Assembly: GCA_026874595.1 (NCBI GenBank)
Contig: CM049322.1
Location: forward strand, 31,433,340-31,497,339
Reading direction: 5' to 3'
DNA length: 64,000 nt
Source: Sipunculus nudus
Lineage: Eukaryota; Annelida; Sipuncula; Golfingiida; Sipunculidae
The notes beneath the pieces were generated by a model, which did not search any database, was not told the DNA's origin, and saw only the letters and a list, made by a program, of their open reading frames with translations. Below are positions 21,921-34,198 of the stretch, piece after piece; position 1 is the stretch's first letter; each line of letters starts with the position of its first letter. A program made the position numbers and the translations under genes.

Positions 21921-22707
21921 AATCACGAATACGTGATGAACACAAATTTTGTAATGGAGATAAAAAAATCAGATTCTGTAACACTAGGCAGCGTGAAATG
22001 TCTAGGGGAATGAATAAAGAAGTCAGTGCAGTGGTTTTTTGTTAACAAATAACCATAATTTATTCTTAAACGAAAAAACACTAGATCAATACAATAATAC
22101 AGTAAAACAGCGGTATAACAACAAATCAATACAATCACACAGAAAAATAATCAATGTGCACAGTACCTGGATACTAACACCGTCACAACGATAAGTTCAT
22201 TAAATGTATACTCTCGGAGAATGACAGTCCAGTTTAAAGCTCTTGTAACAATCCAGAAAGTAAACTGAAGTCCAAATGCACAAAATCCAGAAGAATCTCT
22301 GAAGAAAATCTATAATTGCCGCACACGTCGGATAAGGTCCCAGAAACTGACACACGCTTCTGCGTCCGGTGGAAAACTTCTCTGCTATCTGCCCCGGCTC
22401 TAAAACATAGCCCTTTATATACTCTTTACCCCAAGCCGAGAATTTTCCACCACCAGAACATTTGAAGAATAATACATTTTACACGGTAAGCACGCGTCAC
22501 AGGAATTATCTAGGAGAACATAACCGTGTGTATCCCCACACACCTGGGACATCACGTGACCCACGACCAGGCGTGAAAGCCCAAGGCTAACATGACAACG
22601 AGAGTTCAACCAGTACGGATTAAACATAGAATGTAACAAACGGCCCGGCGAGGGTGTCACAACACGAGTTACGCCCGTGTCACACAATAAAAAGAGCACC
22701 TGTAACA
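21917..22707 (-). mobile_element. 3' LTR of dead gypsy-type element (3' end truncated)
   Basis: It matches the copy at 24775-25306 over GATGAACACAAATTTTGTAA...CCTGTAACA. On the - strand it begins TGTTACAGG at 22707. Its end by 21917 is replaced by an (AT)n tract. It keeps about 286 bp (22241-22526) missing from the other LTR, including a TATA-like TATATAAAGG on the - strand near 22412-22422. Confidence 0.8.
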
Positions 22708-22718
22708 CTCCCCCTCCT
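22708..22718 (-). other. Polypurine tract of dead gypsy-type element
   Basis: AGGAGGGGGAG on the - strand lies directly before the 3' LTR, as expected for plus-strand priming in LTR retroelements. Confidence 0.75.
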
Positions 22719-22804
22719 GTAAGAAAAAAGAAAGTTTTCTCGGAATACTTTCTTTTTGCGATCACAATCACTAAAATTTTACAACATCTCAAAAATCACT
22801 TTAT

Positions 22805-23038
22805 TTACAACATTTCATAAACATCTCGAAGTGCATTGTCTTTCCCTTTAATGTGTATAATATCAAGATTGTAATCCTGTAAGAACAAACTCCATCTCAA
22901 CAATCTTTGATTTTTACACATCAAATTGTTCATGAATGTAAGAGGATTGTGATCACTGAATACAATGAAAAAAATCACTTGAACGTGATACAAAATCATC
23001 ATGTATGAATGGCTAAAATAACTCCATTTCAGAGTCAA
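22805..23038 (-). pseudogene. Pol remnant: RNase H end of dead gypsy-type element
   Basis: The - strand frame reads VFSDHNPLTFMNNL, then QRLLRWSLFLQDYN and IHIKGKDNALRDVYEM. This is the conserved C-terminal part of the RNase H domain of Ty3/gypsy polymerases (T/SDHNPL, LLRW, HIKGKDN followed normally by a D-A-L-S-R box). The protease, most of reverse transcriptase and the integrase are absent: only about 400 bp separate this fragment from gag. It therefore marks a large internal deletion of pol. Whether the deletion predates insertion cannot be told from one copy. Confidence 0.75.
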
Positions 23039-23437
23039 GAGAGTAATCTACTACCTCAGCTTCATCAAACAAAGAACTGACATTTTCAGAGTCATTTAAG
23101 GATCCTTTTTATCATCAAACTCCTCATGGGAATCAACAGAGGAATTTTCCTCAGCAGAAACAAACTTGTGTTTGTCATAAGAGGACCTGGCCTCATTTAA
23201 AATACTCTCGCAAGAGTCATAAAAAGGACTTAGCCTCATTTAGAGAATTCTCCTCGCAGGAGTCTTGAAAGGACCTAGCCTTATTTAATTCCTCGCAGGA
23301 ATCAACTGAGGTTTTTACCCCGCAAGCTACGGATTCTTTGGATTCAGACGGCACTTGGGCCTCCGTAGCATCAGACTCTTTATTTGGGTCAACAAAGGAG
23401 TTTTACCCCTTACTTACATGAAAAGAGCCTGGCTCTT
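23039..23437 (-). other. Acidic repeat segment between gag and pol remnants
   Basis: On the - strand this encodes mostly acidic, Ser/Glu/Asp-rich peptide in broken frames. It has three imperfect copies of a unit containing CTCGCAGGAGTC/ACTTAGCCTCATTTA (as read on the + strand, about 23180-23310). Its origin is unclear. Confidence 0.4.
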
Positions 23438-24605
23438 TTACTTTACTATGCATAGATTTGAAACAAAACCAGAAGGTTTGCTACTTGGGTTTTTCGCAAG
23501 TTTCCAGCAGTGAGATATTAGATGAGCTTCCTTCTTGCAGTAATAACATATTTTCTTTGAAATAACTGGTCTTTGTTGACTTATACACAGTGGACGTGGA
23601 CTGAGATGTAGCAATGGACTGTGCTGAACTATCAGGACTACTATTACTGGGCGACTGCGCTTTAAACTTCTTTTGGCCATACTGATTTTCATTCTTGTTT
23701 GTGAATGACTGGTTTGATTTGCTAGTAAAGTACATTTTGTGTGTTAATGAATAATCATCAGCTAATTGAGCAGCAATGTCAAGTGTTTCATGACATTTCT
23801 CATCGAGAAAAGTTTTAACATCTGCGTTAATGCAGCGCTTAAATTCTTCAAGCAAAATCAACTGGCTCTAATTGTCATAAACTTTCATTACGTTTTTAGA
23901 ACTACACAAGCGATCAAACAACCGCTCTTTTGTCCTAGTAAATTCGACGTAGGTCTGTTCTTTGCGCTTTTCTCAATTTCTGAATTTCTAGCGGTAAGTC
24001 TCTGGAACTAACTCATAACCTTTTAGGATTAATCGTTTTACCAGGTCATAGTCAGCAGCAGCTTCTACTGAAAGCTCTATATAAATTTCTCTGGCCCTGC
24101 CAGGCAATACACTTTGTAACAGCAAAGTCCAATTTTCCTTAGGCCATTTTAAATTTTCAGCTACCTTCTCAAAGTCTAAGAAATATTTATCAACCTCTTT
24201 TTCTTGAAAAGGTGGGACAAGTCTAATGTGTTTAGTAACATCAAAACTGTGACTTGGGGCAGCACGCAGACTATGTTCTAGTTTAAGTCTTTCTAATTCC
24301 AGTCGTTTTAACTCAATTTCTTTTTCTTTCTCTTTAAATGCTAGCTCATGTTGCATTTCTAACTTTTTAAATTCTAATTGCATAGCAAGGCTGTCATTTT
24401 TTTATATTTCAACTTCAGTCTCTTCAATTAAACCTTTGCTAACTAGATCTTGCATGATTTTAGCAATGATATCAGGCTTTCTCAAAGCTTTTTTCACACT
24501 TAGCCCTAAGTGTTGTCCCTAACGCAACAACTCTTCTTTTGACAATTGTTGAAGTTGATCAGGGTCGGGATCGTCAACAAATGTCTCAGGTTTGAAATCT
24601 GCCAT
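23438..24605 (-). pseudogene. Broken gag gene of dead gypsy-type element
   Basis: The frame opens at an ATG at 24605 (- strand) with MADFKPETFVDDPDPDQLQQ. It runs through a charged coiled-coil-like helix (LEMQHELAFKEKEKEIELKR) and a capsid-like block HIRLVPPFQEKEVDKYFLDF...NWTLLLQSVLPGRAREIY. It is then followed by a CCHC zinc knuckle, CYYCKKEAHLISHC (C-x2-C-x4-H-x4-C). At least five in-frame stops interrupt it, including TAG at 24521-24519 and TAA at 24404-24402. The knuckle lies in a different frame, so there is also a frameshift. It resembles Gag of fish and invertebrate gypsy elements. It cannot make protein. Confidence 0.82.
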
Positions 24606-24750
24606 GTTAAGATGTCAAAACAATAAAAAAAAAAAACACAGAGATAATTCCTGTAAACAATGTACTGTAAACAATATGTAATCTTGTAAACAATGTATGA
24701 TAAAACAATGTGTCCAGGTCAAATCCTAATAAATTTGAAAATTGTTAAGC

Positions 24751-24768
24751 ATCCCGGACGAGCCCCCA
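24751..24768 (-). other. Primer binding site complementary to tRNA-Pro
   Basis: On the - strand TGGGGGCTCGTCCGGGAT lies six bases after the 5' LTR. The 18 bases match the well-known tRNA-Pro primer site used by murine-leukaemia-type retroviruses and by some gypsy elements. Confidence 0.85.
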
Positions 24769-24774
24769 ATTTTA

Positions 24775-25302
24775 TGTTACGGAACCTAATATAAACAGAT
24801 CATGTATGCGTGATGAACACAAATTTTGTAATGGAGATAAAAAAAATCAGATTCTGTAACACTAGGCAGCGTGAAATGTCTAGGGGAATGAATAAAGGAG
24901 TCAGTGGTTTTTTGTTAACAAATAACCATAATTTATTCTTAAAACAACCCTAACATTACAATACACTAAATAAATACAGTTGTACAGTAAAACAGCGGTA
25001 TAACAACAAATCAATACAGTTACACAGAAAAATAATCAATGTGCACAGTACCTGGATACCAACACCGTCACCACGATAAGTTCTTTAAATGTATACTCTC
25101 GGAGAATGACAGTCCAGTGTAAAGCCGTGTATCCCCACACACCAGGGTCATCACGTGACCCACGACCAGGCGTGAAAGGCCAAGGCTAACATGACAACGA
25201 GAGTTCAACCAGTTCGGATTAAACATAGAATGTAACAAACGGCCCGGCGAGGGTGTCACAACACGAGTTACGCCCGTGTCACAAAATAAAAAGGGCACCT
25301 GT

Positions 25303-25306
<4 letters not shown>
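24775..25306 (-). mobile_element. 5' LTR of dead gypsy-type element (promoter deleted)
   Basis: This 532-bp LTR has the terminal inverted repeat TGTTAC/GTAACA. Compared with the other LTR it lacks about 286 bp including the TATA-like region, so it is probably unable to start transcription. It inserted at the edge of an (AT)n tract (25307-25370). Confidence 0.82.
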
Positions 25307-25373
<67 letters not shown>

Positions 25374-25460
25374 TAACAGAAAGGATGGGTCTTAGAGTAG
25401 ACCAGGTTTTTCAAAATCGAACTCTGTTTTTTATGTTTTTTTTAGTAGTATGTATGATTT
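25307..25460. repeat. (AT)n tract and right part of the interrupted tandem array
   Basis: After the AT tract, AGAAAGGATGGGTCTTAG...AGACCAGGTTTTTCAAAATCG repeats the unit seen at 21540 and 21756. The LTR element thus sits inside the array. Confidence 0.65.
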
Positions 25461-26136
25461 AGAGCTACACAACAGAACACAACAAAGAACCTTTCAAAAT
25501 CCGTTGAAAATTATTTAAGATGAAATATTAAAGCCTGTTATATTAATCTGTACACCCTTTAATAAACATAAGGAAGGAACGTGTTGCCACCAAAGGGCGG
25601 TAGCTGACAATACCGCTGCGTCTCTGTTTTTTATCTCAGTTGAAGATATATAAATAACGTTACAAAAAAATCCTTGTCGATTAAGAGTGCCTGGTGTCAC
25701 CGTCTCCATGTTATTCTTATCATGATATAATGTTTATATATCGAAAATGTGTCTTACATTTATAAGCGGAGAGCCTTTACTGCGTCAAAACCAGGAAAAT
25801 AAGCAAAACTGGCGTACCTGGTATTGATATATGTTCCATAAGAATATTCAATATCACTACAAAGCACTATTCTTTTCAATAAGTCACATGCAAGATGTAT
25901 TGATTGCCCAGCTCACCCCTTCATATTTAAGTATCCATTACTGTTACGTGGACCCCCACAATGAAAATTTAACATATTTTCGTATTGTTTCTTCAGTATT
26001 ATTTAAATGTAGATGCATTGTTCTTTTTTCAACGTATATATATGAAAAAAATATTCATTTTAGCTGTTTAGCTATGTGGCAGGTATGAAAGGACACACAG
26101 ACACAAACATACACACCCCCTATATATGTATGTATT

Positions 26137-26167
<31 letters not shown>

Positions 26168-27781
26168 ACATATATCAGCAAAACAGTTTTTTAGTAAAGA
26201 ACTATTCGTAAAGTATAATGTTTTGACTATATATACTAGGTATATATATATATGTGTGTGTGTATTTATTGAACAAGTGACCGGTAAACAATACTCTTTT
26301 TTCATAGCGCTTTGGCTTCAGCCTTAATAAAACAAATATTACAGAAGACGATCGTAGCCATGGTTACACATTGTGTTAACTGATCCCGAGGCTGAAAATG
26401 TAAGTATGAGTCTAAACAAAGAGAGAGCACTTTCAATTTGGGGCGAAAGTAAAACGTATCAGCAGAAATCATCTGACCTCACATATATACCTTGTCGATA
26501 TGTGATGACGATGATATCTAAAATGTATCCTGTTTCCTGTAATAAAATACTTATAAGCTCTCTCGGGCGTTGATTATGTTTTTACATAAAAAAATGCAGC
26601 AAAATAAAATACTAAAATGAACTTGTGTTACACAATCTGTAATGAACTCTTCATTGCAGTGATAAATTCAAATGTAAACAAGATTCCTCCATTAAAATAC
26701 CAATATTCCTTAACATGAAAAAAGTGCAAACGGACAATAAATCCATACCATGGATACCATTCGCACTTAAACCTAGCTATACGCTGCCATTCAGTCAACC
26801 CTTTCCCCATTTCCCGTTTCTTCTTTAATTCTACATATTAACATCTATATTATTTTGATAATTCGTGCACGAACTGACACCGAACGTGACCGGAGAGATA
26901 CTAGTTTATGTACTTGATATCCTTGAACATACTAGTACTTGAATTTTACTAAAAGAGATTAAAAATGTAACAATACAAATGTAAGAGTGCGGACACCAAG
27001 GCAAACTAATCCCACAGCCCCCCCCCCCAGTAATAATGGACCTTACAAGTCCCAAAGGCCACTTATTATTTTTATCGTAAATGTATTAAATTTTCCTGCA
27101 AGGTGACAAACTAACTAGCAAACTAACAATCAAGGCTGAAAACTTTACCTCCTTTGCCGGGGGAGTTGGTATCTGTACAACACTTAGGGAGCATAAATCT
27201 ACTTAACTGACAGTTCTGCTATGTTTTCATTATTATCAACTCTTTATTGCTCAAATATGCACTGTCTAGAGGGTTGAATGTTCTCATTAAAAAAATATTT
27301 ATCTTTTATAAACAAACAGAGGGCCAACATGATAGAGAAATATGACACCAGGTGGCAGCACCTCGCGGTACGCCCGATCCGCGTCACTGAGGTCAGATCA
27401 TTTCTGCGACAACTTAAGGAAGTTTGTTGAGCTTATGCCAGTACAGGTTAATATGATCCGTCCATGTAGAATGTCATGACTCAAGTATATAATGACAAAG
27501 AGTAACACGCACACAAGGCCGATATCAGTGTGTTCACATGTAGGTCGCGACACCCCAGACATCGCTGCAAGTAAACACGTCGTCTCAAGATGAAGTAATG
27601 AATACACAGGGTACATACTTGTCAACGTGTGACAATGCACAAAGTCGTCCAGCGCTGGGAAGTTATAAAATAATATTATAATACCAGGACATATATTAAA
27701 AAATGACTCGATACACTTCTGTAAATCTGTTAAATATGCCAAAATGTTTGTGGATTTTTATATAAAAAATATAAGTAAATA

Positions 27782-27812
<31 letters not shown>

Positions 27813-28664
27813 TCTAATAAAGTAGTGAGGGTTTAGGATATTTCATGATTTTATGATGACAGTTTGAAAAAGATAACAACTTGTATCCTTAATAAAAATT
27901 CTGCATTGAAAAACCACCAGGTGTCACCACTTTCCAGTGGCTCTCTGCTCGGCCAAGGATAAACCCAAGGTCAAAGTCGGGCAAAGACCAGGAAGTTTGA
28001 CAGATAAATATGTTAAATGTGTTCTTTGTGTGTGATCGGTCAAGCATCAAGTGTCACGACTAATTATATCAATTGATATTTATTGATAAATACATCTAAA
28101 TTGAGCTGACTTGCCAACTATTTAGGGTTCCTGACCTGTATGTCCCTGAGAATTTCATCATTTTTGAGCTCCAGCCAAAACAAACCCATATAAATGCTTA
28201 TCAACGTCAAGAACAAATAAAGGGCGCCGCTCCTTTAATGTTAATGGGTCAATATGTTGTAAGTCTAATAAACATGTACAGCGGTATTTTTTTTCTTTTT
28301 CACCTTTCGTGAATGGTGTACATCGTTAACAGATATATATGCACGTGTACCCAACTGAAGGAGTATTTAACACAAAAAGAAAGTTTCAAAGATCAATCGT
28401 ACACTCTGAGATTATGTATGTATTTGTATTTATCTTTCTCTCGGTGATAATGGTTCCGGGAGCTGTTTAACTGACACCGCCTGTTTATCCTGGTATAGCC
28501 TGAACCTGCTGGGTGACATGGTATAAATTTTTTATATAGCCGCCATTCTGCTATAGCCAAAACCAAAGCATTGTAATATTAAGGATAATATCTGCCCATA
28601 TTTAGTTATACAGGATATTGTTATGTAAAATACATATAATCCATGATCTGTTTTATATACATGT

Positions 28665-28709
<45 letters not shown>

Positions 28710-28980
28710 ATACACACACACTGTAACTCTTCAGGAACGCGGATTCAGCTGGTTAGTTGCATAGCAAATGATCAATGAATTATTCCTTGGTTGTTACACA
28801 AACCGTGGCTGAATTTCATCAAAACCTCAACACAAAAAAAACAGACAAATGAACCAACGAACCAAGGAGAATACATATTCCTTACCCCCTGAAATAACTT
28901 TCCTTTCACTAGGAATCAGTCCATTTAGTGTATGGATACCATAAGCCAGAGCAGACAATGACCTGTGTACTCATTATCTT
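25461..28980. other. Unassigned AT-rich sequence
   Basis: No gene seen. It contains TA/TG microsatellites (about 26125-26170, 26238-26264, 28665-28712), a (TAA)n tract near 27778-27808, and a dispersed repeat AAAGGGCGGTAGCTGACA at about 25592 that recurs at 30284. Confidence 0.5.
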
Positions 28981-29001
28981 ACATTGATTTATACGGCAAC
29001 A

Positions 29002-29172
29002 GGACAACTACCCCCCGGACAATTACCCCCCCCCCCGGACAACTACCCCCCGACGATAACCCCCTGGACAATTACCCCCTCGGACAACTACCTCCCTGAC
29101 AACTACCCCCCGGACAATTACCCCCGGTACAATTACCCCCCGGACAACTACCCCCAGGACAATTACCCTCAT
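29002..29172 (+). repeat. Minisatellite, C-rich orientation
   Basis: About ten units of a 15-17-bp motif GGACAACTACCCCCC / GGACAATTACCCCCC. It is the inverted equivalent of the array at 29745-30205. A PPDNY-type peptide frame runs through it but is only the repeat translated. Confidence 0.9.
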
Positions 29173-29744
29173 TGTATAAATTACACATTTTAAGTACACG
29201 TTATACATTTGAATATATTCTGTGTTGCTAATGAGTAGCACAGAATGCCAAAGAAATAAATAAAATTAATTTCAAACAAAAATAAAAAGAAAATCACTTT
29301 AGATAATAATATCATGCTATTACTTATTATGATATTACTTATGGAGACTGGTAAGAATGGATCAGAATGAATGGTATTCTCTATTTGACGGGAATTATAT
29401 TGTAAGCTTGCGGGTGGTTATATAGAACATATGTTTACAAAGCTTTTGTTTTACAACTTGCCTATGTAAAGCATATTCCATATAATGGACCTTTTAATAT
29501 ATATTTACAATTTTTTTTTTTACAATACACAATGCAATCATCTGAATGGCATTGCCTAGAAATAGTAAACAGCTACTGAAAACTTGATGTAATGGATTTT
29601 TTTCTCTATTTTTACAATACATGTGATGTATATACCTATGCTTGGTTTGAAATTTATTATCACCGGTATTTGTTTTACTTACAATCAGAATATTTTACTT
29701 TTAGTTTATACACTGTGTACTTTAAAAGTGTTATTATACCATGG

Positions 29745-30205
29745 GGCTAGTTGTCCAGGGGGTAGTTGTCCGGGGGGTAATTGTCTGGGTGGTAGTTGTC
29801 CGGGGGGTAAATGTCTGGGTGGTAGTTGTCTGGGGGGTAGTTGTCCGGGGGTAATTGTCTGGGTGGTAGTTGTCTGGGGGGTAGTTGTCCGGGGGGTAAA
29901 TGTCTGGGTGGTAGTTGTCTGGGGGGTAGTTGTCCGGGGGTTATTGTCTGGGTGGTAGTTGTCTGGGGGGTAGTTGTCCGGGGGGTAAATGTCTGGGTGG
30001 TAGTTGTCTGGGGGGTAGTTGTCCGGGGGTAATTGTCTGGGTGGTAGTTGTCTGGGGGGTAGTTGTCCGGGGGGTAAATGTCTGGGTGGTAGTTGTCTGG
30101 GGGGTAGTTGTCCGGGGGTTTTTGTCTGGGTGGTAGTTGTCTGGGGGGGTAGTTGTCCGGGGGGTAATTGTCTGGGTGGTAGTTGTCTGGGGGGGGGTAG
30201 TTGAA
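29745..30205 (-). repeat. Minisatellite, G-rich orientation, with 89-bp higher-order period
   Basis: About 28-30 units of GGTAGTTGTCCGGGGGG / GGTAATTGTCTGGGT. GTAAATGTCTGGG variants recur at 29807, 29896, 29985 and 30074, so five or six units form an 89-bp higher-order repeat present four times. It is G-rich on the + strand with many runs of three to seven G. Confidence 0.92.
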
Positions 30206-30209
30206 AAGG

Positions 30210-31557
30210 GGTGCGTTATATACACGGGCACCGTTAATAGAACTCAGTTGGAGATATTTACAAAATGGGCACATTTTAGCCACAAGGGGGCGGTAGCTGA
30301 CAGTGTCGCTGTGCCTCTGGTTATATTTTACTCAGTGGGAGATATTTACAGTATACCGCAAAACAACCCTGCTGATGTGCTCGTCAACATGTCATTGATG
30401 GCAAATATATCATAATCAGTGTTCTATAGTTAGGTCAGAAGACAACGTAGCTATAAAAATAAAGGAACAATGTCTGAGCAGTGCATGGTAGTTTAAATGC
30501 AAGACTGATACACTTTTAGATATCTCAGCATTATTCTTTAATATGACACTAGTTGAAATGATCTATTGGCTTTAATGAGGTATTATTATATATAGTCATA
30601 TAACTTCTCTGGAAAACCTTACGGGGAACATTTTATACCGTAGGAAAAAAATAATGATTTGAATAACCCACACCCTGTCTTCACGTGAAGGCTACAATTA
30701 TATTCTATAAAAAGCTGGCAAAATCCAGATAAATCTGACGTGAGTATCTGAAATAGATGTTGATTTTTATTTAAATGTTTATCTTTAAGTTTCCGTTATC
30801 TATAAATCTACATTTCTGCAACGTGGCCTGAGACACCAAAGTGATGCGACTACATGTCTCAGTACTTGTATCCTTATTTATGAAATATCTAAATGCGGTT
30901 GCAATATACATATTATCATATGCATGTATAATGATACAATTATAATTATTTTCTTATATCATTATTTCTGTTTTGTATAAGGTTTATAACAAATCATATT
31001 TGTACTTGGATCTTATTTTAATATTGGGTATGAAATAAACATATTTCCATTTTTCATATATGTAACTTAATGCATATATAGAAACATACATACAAAAAAA
31101 AGACACATACCTCCAATCTACGCACAAAAACACACAATCATATATGTCAATGTATATGTGTGTGTACTTATGAGTCATAGAATGCTTGAATGTATTTATG
31201 ATGTATCAAATATACCAGGATCAATATCATATTGTCATATACAACATTCCATTGTTTTTGGCCATAAAATCAAGATAATATGTCTGTGTATAAACATCCC
31301 CGCCCAGCTCCTGGTCGTGGTGACTACGTTATCTGATCAGTATGAGTAAGAGAAAACGGCTTTGTCTCAGCAACACAAACTGATCAGCTGAATTGATCTG
31401 CCACCACCTGCCTTATCATCACACGTAATTCATCCTCTTTCTTTTCTTACGATATCTGGATCGCAATGGGAGTCCAATATCAAATATTGAAAATTTAGTA
31501 AAAATATGTAACAAGATAATAACATAAAATCACGACTTAACTCCGAACTACTTCAGC

Positions 31558-31606
<49 letters not shown>

Positions 31607-32219
31607 TTGTTGCCAGAGGATCGGAACATAAAACCTTCGCCAAAGGACACCCCCACCCCCATTAGAATTTTATGAATGTCCCAGCTTTCAGGTCATTAAA
31701 GGTTTTGCATATTCCTGCTAACAAACAAACTAACAAACATGCACACTGACATCATAACCAACATGACGGGGATATCAAGATAACGATACAGTGCAGTTGG
31801 GGGAGAGGCCATCTCAAGATAACCTATGTTAACATAATGTTACAAAACTTCCACGTCTGCTGGTGTCATGCAATGGGGTAAATTCGTACAGAAAGGGGTC
31901 TCGTGGAGCCTGAATCTCGTTAATTTGATAAACGTGTTTCAATAAGGGAAGCATTTATACAAATTTATCAATCCACCGACAGGTGTCGCCTGCTGACAGT
32001 AATTTTCACTGCCTACATCTGGAAGGTCAAAGACAGTACACCAGGATGTTAACGTCCTTAGATGTAAGCAACGATCAGCTGTTCTAATCACGTGATCTAA
32101 ACTCAACTTTGATGTTTATATTTCTGACACCAAAAATGTAAATTATCCTTATCTATTACGGTTTTTTTTGTGTGTGGAGAATTGACATCTTTGACACTGT
32201 TTGTATACTCATGCAGATG

Positions 32220-32292
<73 letters not shown>

Positions 32293-33789
32293 CAAATATA
32301 TTATGGACTGGAAACAAAAAAAATAAGGGAAAAACGGTTAACCATATATTTTAGAAATATGTTACAAATGATCAAAATTTCATTCATTGGCTTCCTTTAT
32401 ACTTAATGATGAGCAGCCTCATTTAACATGCACCAATTTTGTTATTTTATCCGTTACTTATTTATTAATGCTCAAAATTTGTAAAATTGATGCGGGATGA
32501 TTAAAAAATATATTAAAGAAATTAAAATTGAAACCGCACTTTCAATTTGTTAACATTTCAAGGAATTAAAAACCTACTTTTTGGTGAGGTCTGAAGATTT
32601 ATTTATATTTCACATGTTTTTGTTATCTATGCGAGTGAAGTTTTCCCGGTAATCCCAGGCTTGTGTTTATCCTAAATATACAGCGATCTCTGAAGCGTGT
32701 AACATGCAACATATACTTCAGAACATAACAGAAGTAACATATGCCGTTGTTTAGATATATTAGCATAAAAGGAAGTTGAATATCTTGAACTTTTTGATTA
32801 TATAACGAATGTGTCTGTAAACAAAAGAAATAATTTGTCTTCTTTTTTTTCAATTCAAAAATAAAAATGTGTAATTCGAAATCAAATCCACTTCTTAAGA
32901 GCGGATAGTATATCTTAGAAACGGGGGTGGGAGTTTGGGGGGGGGGGGGGGGGTTTGTCGTTTTTATAAAGTGGCCGGTTCATGATGGTATGGGAGAGTT
33001 TAGGGACGACTGGAAAATTTAGTCTGCAATCCAATTTTAGCTGCAAGGGCGTTTGTGTTCTAAGTACATTATACTTTTTCTTGAGAGTATAGGTAAGAAA
33101 AAGGGGAATCCCCTGGTCCTCCCGCCTAAATCTATCACTCCTTCCCCGGTTCTTCAAAACTTATTGTAAAAAATATTGTAAAATACAATGGAACTAAAAA
33201 TACATATAAAAAAATCTTCTCTGGGCATCACTTTGACATAGGACGTGTTTTTTTTTTAGGGATTTTTGCTTTTGGCTTGTTTATCTATTCACCGACAGGT
33301 GTCGCCTGCTGACGGTAATCTTTACTTGTGTCACCAGAGATCAAGGTCGGAGACTAGGAAGTTTACGTGCTCAGATGTAAACAGTGATCAGCTGTTTTGC
33401 TCACGTGATCTTACACGGGACTCTGCAGGATGTCAATACACGAAACATGTAAACATCAATTATCTCCGTCGCATACCTAAAGATTTTAATCTCTTTGACA
33501 CTGTCTGTCCGCTATGCTTTTGCCTTCTTTCGTCCCTGCTTCAAAACCGTATGCACTGCCAACTATATATGTATATGTATATATATGTATATATATCCCA
33601 AGTCCTCTGCTCCATGTGTGTATGTGTGTTGGGGGGGGGGGGTTATGGTTGATCGATCAATTGTTATCCTGTGAATAACGGGGAAAATAGAGCAAGCATG
33701 AATACTATTTGAATCAGATGATCTTCAAATGATCGCACGATATCCTAATTCAGATTGGCTATACTGATTATACACCTATATATGCTAGG
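30210..33789. other. Unassigned sequence with dispersed repeats and microsatellites
   Basis: No gene seen. A dispersed repeat with CCGACAGGTGTCGCCTGCTG occurs at about 31977 and 33290. Simple repeats are (GA)n at 31561-31603, (AT)n at 32222-32291 and a run of 17 G at 32937-32953. Confidence 0.5.
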
Positions 33790-33794
33790 GCCTC
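33790..33794. other. 5-bp target-site duplication, left copy
   Basis: GCCTC precedes the 5' LTR and is repeated at 38520-38524 right after the 3' LTR. Five bp is usual for Ty3/gypsy integration. Confidence 0.85.
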
Positions 33795-33996
33795 TGTTGT
33801 GTTGTGACGGCATATAGCCGTATATGCCGGATATCCCGGGGAACTTTTTCAGTAATCATAATATTATACGTGACACCGGATGGGGGCCACTCAGATCAGT
33901 CCATGTATTATCGTGTTGCATAATGTTGTTAAGTGCTGCGAATAAAAGTTGTTATTCGCTAAATGCGTTGTTCCTCGAGTGATTAACAACAGAACA
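33795..33996 (+). mobile_element. 5' LTR of intact LTR retrotransposon
   Basis: This 202-bp LTR begins TGTTGTG and ends GAACA (TG...CA borders). By eye it is identical to the 3' LTR. It contains a perfect inverted repeat GGCATATAGCCGTATATGCC (33809-33828) and a second stem GCGAATAA/TTATTCGC (33938-33959) that encloses the poly(A) signal AATAAA at 33941. No obvious TATA box is seen. Confidence 0.95.
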
Positions 33997-34013
33997 TGGC
34001 GCAGTCGATCGGG
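33997..34013 (+). other. Primer binding site, tRNA-Ser type
   Basis: TGGCGCAGTCGATCGGG starts immediately after the LTR. The first eleven bases complement CGACTGCG-CCA, the 3' end expected of a serine tRNA. Similar sites are known in insect gypsy elements of the 17.6/297 group. Confidence 0.75.
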
Positions 34014-34198
34014 CAAGGACTCTTATGCTTAGTAAACGGCGTTGTTTTGGCAGTGATCGCCTAGGTACCAGCTGAGACGGTACACATGCCGGAGTGAGCG
34101 ATTTTTGGGGACAACCGCAGCTCGCAAACAGCTCGGTGAGTAAATGGTGCATTATAACAGGAAGACACGCATTGTGACTACAGATCAATTACTGTAAA

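Noticed and set aside
22415-22792. 125-codon - strand frame
   Set aside because: It lies across the LTR and polypurine tract of the dead gypsy-type element and has no coding features.
29747-30283. 178-codon Pro/Asp/Asn/Tyr-rich frame on the - strand, resembling an adhesive or matrix protein
   Set aside because: It is a direct translation of the minisatellite, is open in several frames on both strands, and has no signal peptide or exon structure.
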